Shown piece by piece: positions 41,257 to 46,300 of a stretch of DNA of 46,300 nt (position 1 is the first letter of the stretch; every line of letters begins with the position of its first letter). Made by a program: the position numbers and the translations under genes. The DNA is taken from positions 1-46,300 of the forward strand of contig NZ_LMGJ01000009.1 of NCBI RefSeq assembly GCF_001427385.1. Reading direction: 5' to 3'. The DNA is from Mesorhizobium sp. Root157 (GTDB lineage: Bacteria > Pseudomonadota > Alphaproteobacteria > Rhizobiales > Rhizobiaceae). Under the pieces are notes generated by a model. That model did no database searches and was not told where the DNA came from. It saw only the letters and a program-made list of their open reading frames with translations.

Positions 41257-42062
41257 TTGCCGCTCCTTTGCCGCTGTGTCGCTTGCGTATCTTCGGCTGG
41301 CCCGAAGATGTCGGCACGAGGTTCACCAAAGGCCGGCCGCCGCAGGTTGAATATGCAGGTCCATTCATTGCCGTCGCGTAGCGTGAACTGGGTTGCAGTG
41401 CCGTCGACCACAATGAAGTCCCCTTCCCTGCGGAAGTTCACGAGCGTTTCGGAAAAGTCCGCGTTGACAGCAAAGATCGCTGGAACGGTGGCGCCGAATT
41501 TGAAGAAGGTCTTTTTCACGTCGTCAAAAACCATAAGAGGCTTCAGCCGGGCATCCCCAGAAAACGAATAGTCGATGTTGACGTTGGCCTTGTCGATGCC
41601 GGAGATGCTTGGCCAGGCAGCGCGCTGCTCGGCTTGCCGGTGCAAGGTGGCATTGAGATCTTTCTCCGGATACATGAACCGGATGCCGAACACCTTGTGC
41701 TCGGCCTCGGGCGCCAAATCGCGCAGTTCGAGATAGTAGATGCGTTTCGTCGTCACGACATTCATGTTCGTCGTCACGTTCCGGGCCGTCGGCTTGACGA
41801 AGAGAATATTGCCCTTGTCGGCCGGGACAACTTGCCAGCTGTCGCTATCGCCAAGCGAGATGGTTTCGAACTTCTCGTCTTCGTCGAAGACGACCATGGT
41901 CGAAATGCCGTAGGTGGCAAAAACCTGGACAACGTTATTTTCCTGGTAGGTGACGCTTGTAACGCGTTGATCAAGCGAGCCACCCTTCGGGGTCTGTGCG
42001 CCCAGTGCCGGTAAGGTAATGGCACCAAGCACAACGGCCGTCATGAAGAAGAGAATCTTCAT
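41253..42062 (-). CDS. virB9: VirB9 outer-membrane complex protein
   Basis: This 269-residue periplasmic protein starts at ATG 42062 with a signal peptide (MKILFFMTAVVLGAITLPAL, then GAQ). The body has the VirB9 pattern: RVTSVTYQENNVVQVFATYG, NILFVKPTARNVTTNMNVVT, KRIYYLELRDL, then VFDDVKKTFFKFGATVPAIF and FTLRDGNEWTCIFN. It joins VirB7 and VirB10 in the core complex. The gene overlaps virB8 (ATGA) and has AGGGGGA before the start. The frame runs further upstream to 42143, but that part is inside virB8 and lacks a signal. Confidence 0.95.
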   Translation of the reverse strand: MKILFFMTAVVLGAITLPALGAQTPKGGSLDQRVTSVTYQENNVVQVFATYGISTMVVFDEDEKFETISLGDSDSWQVVPADKGNILFVKPTARNVTTNMNVVTTKRIYYLELRDLAPEAEHKVFGIRFMYPEKDLNATLHRQAEQRAAWPSISGIDKANVNIDYSFSGDARLKPLMVFDDVKKTFFKFGATVPAIFAVNADFSETLVNFRREGDFIVVDGTATQFTLRDGNEWTCIFNLRRPAFGEPRADIFGPAEDTQATQRQRSGN

Positions 42063-42754
42063 TCCCCCTGCTCCGGCGTCACAGTCTCCTGGTCGCGGCG
42101 ATAGGAGGAAACCTGGAAGCCCAATGGGTTTTCGAAGCGCCATTCATTGCGCATCGGCGTATCAGTGTACCGGAACCGGACAACCGAGATCCAATGCCGG
42201 ACGACCGCGTCAGTCTCACTCTTTTCCGTCGTCGAGAAGCGAACGATGGCCGTGCTCTTATTCGGGAAGGTTACGGACTTGATGTCGACCAGCACGCGCT
42301 TCAGCCGACCGTAAAGCTTGGGGGGGTTTTTCGGGTTCGCGGAACTGAACAGGGCCTGGAGTTCACGCGCGGCCTCGCCCGTCGACAAGAGCGCAGCGAT
42401 CCCGAAATAGTCCCCAATTGCATTGGGGTCGTACCCTTCGCGATTGCGGATATAACGCACCACATTGGCTTGGGTCACCGCCTGCTGCTCTGTCACTTTC
42501 GACGGCCGCGTCAAACCGGTCTGAACCTCGATGAATCCTGTGGTGCGATCTACGGTGACGACGTAAGGCTCGAAACTCTTCAGCGGCAGCAAGAAGACAA
42601 CAGCCAGCAGGCCAAGCGCTGCAAGAAAGGCTAAGACGAGCGCTACCGACCATGCCAGGTAGGCCGATCGTTTAGCCCTCTTGATGATCTCCTGCTCCCA
42701 GACATCACCCTGCTGGAAATAGGAGTGCAGCGACTGCTCTGTGCTGTTGATCAT
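42059..42754 (-). CDS. virB8: VirB8 inner-membrane assembly protein
   Basis: This 231-residue protein has a short cytoplasmic head, one helix (SVALVLAFLAALGLLAVVFL) and a periplasmic domain. Marks are PLKSFEPYVVTVDRTTGFIE, NVVRYIRNREGYDPNAIGDY and the closing VRFRYTDTPMRNEWRFENPL. It nucleates assembly of the channel. It starts 36 bases after virB6 with a weak ribosome site and overlaps virB9. Confidence 0.95.
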   Translation of the reverse strand: MINSTEQSLHSYFQQGDVWEQEIIKRAKRSAYLAWSVALVLAFLAALGLLAVVFLLPLKSFEPYVVTVDRTTGFIEVQTGLTRPSKVTEQQAVTQANVVRYIRNREGYDPNAIGDYFGIAALLSTGEAARELQALFSSANPKNPPKLYGRLKRVLVDIKSVTFPNKSTAIVRFSTTEKSETDAVVRHWISVVRFRYTDTPMRNEWRFENPLGFQVSSYRRDQETVTPEQGE

Positions 42755-42790
42755 GTATTGCCCGAATTGTTTGCTGTGGTTCAGTGCCCG

Positions 42791-43798
42791 TCAGGGTCGC
42801 CTTGGGGTTCCATTCAGAATAATCGAACGCTGCATTGCCACGCCGGCGGCCGGTTGCGAGGGACCCAGTCGGGCTTGGACACGTTTGACGGCTGCCTGGG
42901 TCTGCGCTGCCGATCGCCCGATGGCTCTACGGCTCCAAACGACCCCATTTGCTGTAAGATTGCGGGAGCGAGCCCCCAAGGGAATAGCCAGCCCACCCAC
43001 TATTCCCTGGGCAAGCGACTGGACCTGGAACAGGACAAAACTGCCGGCGATGCAAAGCATGATGAAGGCTGCGAGGTCGCTCAACCTCAGCTCGCGGTTG
43101 CCCGAGATCTGGTCGATCTTGGTCAATTCCGGCTCCATCGCAGCGATGAGAAAAGCAGCGATCACGTAAACGAACAGCGGGATGAGCGCGTAGAGCAAGG
43201 ACTGGTTGAACCAGCCCATCGCATATGGGCGCGTCACGTTGAAGAACATGCACGAAATGAAGATGGGCGCCGTTCCCAGCAAGACCCATAAAATCACTTT
43301 CGCAAGCACGAGGATGCCGAGTGCGATCGCCACAAACAGACCGGCAAAGATCATGATGACCATACCGACAAGCGCGGGGAGCACCGACAGGTAGCCTGCT
43401 TGTTCCGAAAACGCAGCTGCGGCGACGTTGGCGGTCTTCCAGATCTGCGACAGCCCGCTTGTCGGCTCCGTCACGCCAGTCGCGGACGCTGCCAGGATTG
43501 CCCGGCCGGCAGCCTCGGGCACCTTCGTCAACCACTCATAGAAGAAGGTGTCGAAGTTTCCCCATGAACTCACGATAATGATGATGGCGAGAATGCGGGT
43601 CAGACGCGCCACGATCTCCGCCATCTTGAGGCGGGACGAGCCTATGACCAGGTGGAGTCCGTAAAAAAGAAAGGCAAGGATGAAGAGGACGCGCAGCAGC
43701 GGTGCGATATCCTGGCTGAGCGCCTCGAACGCACGCTGCGAGAAATGCTCGCCCGAAGCATCGATCCGTTCGAGCAACTCGCCTATGAAATCATTCAC
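42791..43798 (-). CDS. virB6: VirB6 polytopic membrane protein
   Basis: This 335-residue protein has at least five helices, including LRVLFILAFLFYGLHLVIGS, ILAIIIIVSSWGNFDTFFYE, MVIMIFAGLFVAIALGILVL and LIPLFVYVIAAFLIAAMEPE. The start is GTG 43798 (reading NDFIGELLERIDASGE), eight bases inside the VirB7-like gene; the upstream in-frame ATG at 43834 falls within that gene. VirB6 forms part of the inner channel. The C-terminal 60 residues are basic and soluble. Confidence 0.9.
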   Translation of the reverse strand: MNDFIGELLERIDASGEHFSQRAFEALSQDIAPLLRVLFILAFLFYGLHLVIGSSRLKMAEIVARLTRILAIIIIVSSWGNFDTFFYEWLTKVPEAAGRAILAASATGVTEPTSGLSQIWKTANVAAAAFSEQAGYLSVLPALVGMVIMIFAGLFVAIALGILVLAKVILWVLLGTAPIFISCMFFNVTRPYAMGWFNQSLLYALIPLFVYVIAAFLIAAMEPELTKIDQISGNRELRLSDLAAFIMLCIAGSFVLFQVQSLAQGIVGGLAIPLGARSRNLTANGVVWSRRAIGRSAAQTQAAVKRVQARLGPSQPAAGVAMQRSIILNGTPRRP

Positions 43799-44030
43799 CG
43801 CTCTGCCCCTGTTGTGCTTGTGGCTGAAGGGCATCGATCGCCGCCAGGGCGGCGATCCGGTCGGTATTCACCGGCGAAGCCGGGCCACATTCATGCAGAC
43901 CAGTTGATGCGTAGCTCAAAAGATTGGCAGGCCTCTTGCAGGGCGCGGTCTGTTCCTTCGGTGTTGCGCAGCCGCTTGCAGACAAAGCCAGGACGAGGAC
44001 GGCGACGTATGAAAAGCGCAGGTCGATCAT
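43791..44030 (-). CDS. VirB7-like small lipoprotein
   Basis: This 79-residue protein starts with a lipoprotein signal, MIDLRFSYVAVLVLALSASG followed by the lipobox Cys21 and ATPKEQ. After cleavage about 58 polar residues remain, with two further cysteines (APCKRP and HECGPA) that could form a disulfide with VirB9. Position between virB5 and virB6 and overlap with both genes fit a VirB7-type or entry-exclusion lipoprotein. VirB7 is poorly conserved, so I leave the symbol out. Confidence 0.75.
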   Translation of the reverse strand: MIDLRFSYVAVLVLALSASGCATPKEQTAPCKRPANLLSYASTGLHECGPASPVNTDRIAALAAIDALQPQAQQGQSGE

Positions 44031-44728
44031 TCGTATTGCAGCGCCTTGTGCGTGTTCGAGATGTCGGTCAGCCGGCGCTGGTTTTCCCCGTGCAGGGACT
44101 GCACGCCGGCATTGAGCACACCGATCATTTCGTTGAGCGTCAGGCCCGTCTGAACCTGAAGTTGCGTGTTCTGGTCGATCGAGCCCTTGATGTCCTTTGC
44201 CTGACCGATCTCCTGTCCTGCGCTTTCGAGGGCCGCGCGCCGCGTTTCGACAGCCTGTCCGGAACCGGTGATCAGCGCGGACACGCCGAGCACTGTCTTC
44301 ATCAGTTCTTCGTAAGACTTGTCACTCGCCAGGGAGCTGTTTTGTTTGCCAGAGAGCGATTTGACCAGTTTCAGCCCGTTGATGAACATCGCCGCTGCCT
44401 GAGCAACTTGCGGGCTCATGCTGCCGAAATCGGCAACGCCGCCCTTCAGCAGCTTGTCGAAGGAAGGCACGGTTGAGACGCTGAAACCTTTGCCGACTGC
44501 GAGGTCCTTCAGCGAGCCGGCCTCGCTGCCGCGGTCGCCGGTAACTGCCTCCAGCGTCTTTTCGACAGTTTGGAGAATGTCCTTGTTGGTATCGAGGATT
44601 TTCGCCGTGGTTTCCGCCGTCTTTTTCGCAACCGCATAATTGGTCTTGTCGATGACTGGAATGTCCGCTGCCGCTGGCAAGACCATCGTTACGGTTGCCG
44701 CCAGAATCGCCAGTATTCGTTCTTTCAT
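44027..44728 (-). CDS. virB5: VirB5-like pilus-tip protein
   Basis: The start is ATG 44728, with GGAGAC just before it; an ATG at 44740 touches the virB1 stop and lacks spacing. The 233-residue product has a signal peptide (MKERILAILAATVTMVLPAA, then ADIPVID). A helical body follows, with TAETTAKILDTNKDILQTVE, SLKDLAVGKGFSVS and a coiled C-terminal part (LTLNEMIGVLNAGVQSLHGE). The IPVID start and helical repeat fit VirB5/TraC. It overlaps the VirB7-like gene by four bases. Confidence 0.85.
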   Translation of the reverse strand: MKERILAILAATVTMVLPAAADIPVIDKTNYAVAKKTAETTAKILDTNKDILQTVEKTLEAVTGDRGSEAGSLKDLAVGKGFSVSTVPSFDKLLKGGVADFGSMSPQVAQAAAMFINGLKLVKSLSGKQNSSLASDKSYEELMKTVLGVSALITGSGQAVETRRAALESAGQEIGQAKDIKGSIDQNTQLQVQTGLTLNEMIGVLNAGVQSLHGENQRRLTDISNTHKALQYE

Positions 44729-44739
44729 GTTCGTCTCCA

Positions 44740-45807
44740 TCAATCCGGCATGAGCTGCAATCCAGCCTCGAGGTCGACCTTCTGGATGCAGGCTTTTGTC
44801 TCTTCGTCCCAGGCGAGCGCCTGCCGGCTGACGCAAAGGCCGGCGATTGCGCGCGTATCGTTCGCCCCGGGATCACCGTATCGGCTTGAGCGGTTTGCGC
44901 CCGACATGTCGCTCAGGGTCATTGCGTTGCGTGAGTTGGCCAGTTCAGCAAAAGCCGCGCCGAGCTGAAGCAGTTGGTTGAGCATCTCGATATTGGCATT
45001 TCGGGCACCGCTGTTGTGGTCCCAGCTGTCCTGGATCGCGCCGGCCGGTAGCGCGCCAAGTTGTGCGAACCACGAGGCGACATCACCAGAACCGTCCGTT
45101 ATCGCGGACGTAAGGCCCATCGCATTCAGCGTGGCGTCACGGGCCGTTTCGAAGGCTGCTGTTCCACCGCCATAGCTAGCCGGCATGCTTGACTCGTCTA
45201 AACCACCGAAAGCCGGAAGCCATCTGCTGGCAATGTTGGCGACATAGCCTTGCGTCTCCCGGAATGGCGGGATGCCGCCATATTTCTGCACGTTGCCCGG
45301 ACCGGAATTGTAGGCTGCGAGCGCCAGCGAAACGTTCCCGCCAAACAGGTTCAATTGTTGCCGGTAGTAGCGGGCCCCGCCGCGCAGGTTCTGTACGACG
45401 TCATACGGGTTGACGCCCAGATCCCTTGCCGTGCCAGGCATGAGCTGCGCCAGCCCCAGTGCACCGGCGCTCGACTTCGCACACGGATTGAAGCGGCTCT
45501 CCTGGTAAACCAAGGCTAGGAACTGATTTTCGTCAACATGCTCTTCGCGCGCGATGCGCCGTACGAGACCGGCGATGGTCGGATTGGCTTTCGCTGCCGA
45601 AACAGGATCATTCTTGCGCCCTGGGCGATAGAGCGAGCAGGTGATGCCTTGGCCTTTCGCGTAGCGGTCGCGATTTACAGTGTCGATCTCGGTGGTCTTG
45701 CGGGCGCGATCCTCAATTCGAACAAGCAGGCTCCGGTCGATGGTCGGTATGTCTGCAAATGCAGGCCATGACAGGAAGGCGAGCAGGATGGGAACACGCC
45801 TGATCAT
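44740..45807 (-). CDS. virB1: VirB1-like lytic transglycosylase
   Basis: This 355-residue periplasmic protein begins at ATG 45807 with a signal peptide ([18 protein letters not shown]). The SLT domain (about 75-210) has the catalytic Glu103 in [20 protein letters not shown], then [20 protein letters not shown] and [21 protein letters not shown] 150-residue C-terminal extension is Ala/Asn-rich and of unknown role. It opens peptidoglycan for the channel. Its start overlaps the virB4 stop (ATGA). In Agrobacterium virB1 comes first in the operon; here it follows virB4. Confidence 0.9.
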   Translation of the reverse strand: MIRRVPILLAFLSWPAFADIPTIDRSLLVRIEDRARKTTEIDTVNRDRYAKGQGITCSLYRPGRKNDPVSAAKANPTIAGLVRRIAREEHVDENQFLALVYQESRFNPCAKSSAGALGLAQLMPGTARDLGVNPYDVVQNLRGGARYYRQQLNLFGGNVSLALAAYNSGPGNVQKYGGIPPFRETQGYVANIASRWLPAFGGLDESSMPASYGGGTAAFETARDATLNAMGLTSAITDGSGDVASWFAQLGALPAGAIQDSWDHNSGARNANIEMLNQLLQLGAAFAELANSRNAMTLSDMSGANRSSRYGDPGANDTRAIAGLCVSRQALAWDEETKACIQKVDLEAGLQLMPD

Positions 45808-46223
45808 GCGGCTGGTTCCCATCCGCAAAATTCAGGAAGCCAAGCCGCCGGATCCTCACCAAGTCTCGCTCGCAACGCCGCACAGGCTTCGATCGTCTCC
45901 TTGCGGCCAGACAGGACCTTGACGATGTCGGGCATGGCCGAAAGGTCAAGTCGGGCAATGACGGAATCGTTGCCATGCTGTATAAGGAAGGTGCGCCGTT
46001 CAGGTGGCGTGTTCCGGACGAAGGCATATTCCTTCGCAGTCAATCCGAACCGGCGCATGTAGCTCTCCTCATCCGCGCGCGGATTTGGGAAGTGGAGATT
46101 GGTCGCCGACTGTTCGATCAGCGTGTGCGATTGCGGAGCGCGGGCGATGTCGGCCGCCGATTGGGTTCCGAACCCGACGACCCCGTTCAGCTTGCGGATC
46201 GTTTTGTGCGCGGCGGTGACAAA
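45804..46223 (-). pseudogene. virB4: virB4 C-terminal fragment, cut by an in-frame stop
   Basis: The frame from 46223 to 45804 codes for about 139 residues. It reads FVTAAHKTIRKLNGVVGFGT, then QSAADIARAPQSHTLIEQSA, TNLHFPNPRADEESYMRRFG, later VIARLDLSAMPDIVKVLSGR and [14 protein letters not shown]. This is the C-terminal end of the VirB4 ATPase, including the Q-S motif and the NPRADE block. Directly upstream an in-frame TAA (46224-46226) closes the frame, and the sequence beyond does not read as VirB4. VirB4 needs its Walker A domain, which lies further upstream. It is thus truncated or interrupted, though the window end limits certainty. Confidence 0.8.
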
Positions 46224-46300
46224 TTAGGCCATGGAGCGCCGGCATAATGCTGGTGCGGGCGGAGTAAAAACCGTCCAGTGGCTAGGCTGATCCCTTTGGG
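46224..46300. other. Unidentified sequence adjoining the virB4 break
   Basis: These 77 bases do not continue virB4 in any frame that I can recognise. They may be the end of an insertion sequence or other inserted DNA. The window stops before this can be decided. Confidence 0.35.

Noticed and set aside
1..46300. CRISPR array, tRNA, rRNA or plasmid replication (repABC) genes
   Set aside because: I looked for repeated spacers, tRNA-like cloverleaf ends and RepA/B/C motifs and saw none in the window.

Overview
The window looks like part of a large conjugative plasmid or integrative conjugative element of a Rhizobiales alphaproteobacterium (Mesorhizobium-like). The grounds are the GC-rich composition, VirD2-type relaxase, VirB/VirD4 secretion genes, typical rhizobial small hypothetical proteins (DUF982, KGG, DUF892, SRAP), an HWE-family sensor kinase and sites resembling alphaproteobacterial EcfG/RpoE2 general-stress promoters. 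I ran no searches; family names come from reading the translations.

Layout. (1) 0.5-5 kb: an XRE regulator, a candidate oriT with a VirD2/RP4-like nic motif, a MobC-like protein and a relaxase on the plus strand, then a HigBA toxin-antitoxin pair with two identical operator palindromes. (2) 5-26 kb: a mosaic stress-related region. It holds a universal stress protein, a PNPOx-like flavoprotein, an SRAP protein, DUF2231, DUF421, KGG, a DUF892 ferritin-like protein, low-affinity iron permease, DUF488, an HWE histidine kinase and many rhizobial hypotheticals. Mixed in are an IS3-family element, a decayed ISNCY-type element and several broken genes (GMC oxidoreductase, DUF2726-like, small rhizobial proteins). 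At least five places carry GGAAC-N16-NNTT sites directly upstream of genes, including a 26-residue membrane peptide gene with its own promoter, Shine-Dalgarno sequence and terminator. (3) 26.3-35.2 kb: a divergent LysR regulator with two tandem helix-turn-helix domains, and an eight-gene operon coding for a NitT/TauT-type ABC importer, two proteins related to 4,5-dihydroxyphthalate decarboxylase, a LigI-like amidohydrolase, a LigJ-like 4-oxalomesaconate hydratase and an HpcH/HpaI aldolase. (4) 35.4-36.8 kb: a diguanylate cyclase remnant and a RES-Xre toxin-antitoxin pair. (5) 36.9-46.3 kb: a type IV secretion operon on the minus strand in transcription order virB4 (broken), virB1, virB5, virB7-like, virB6, virB8, virB9, virB10, virB11, virD4.

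How they fit together. Relaxase plus oriT at one end and coupling protein plus VirB channel at the other make a transfer system; two toxin-antitoxin modules would stabilise the replicon; the interior is cargo. The most interesting cargo is the 27.8-35.2 kb operon. It has import and the lower part of the protocatechuate 4,5-cleavage route (lactone hydrolysis, OMA hydration, aldol cleavage) but no ring-cleavage dioxygenase. It may therefore take up a pyrone-dicarboxylate or other partly degraded aromatic acid and send it to pyruvate and oxaloacetate. That substrate assignment is inference. The virB4 frame carries an in-frame stop at 46224-46226 close to the window end, so the secretion system may be inactive unless another virB4 copy exists.
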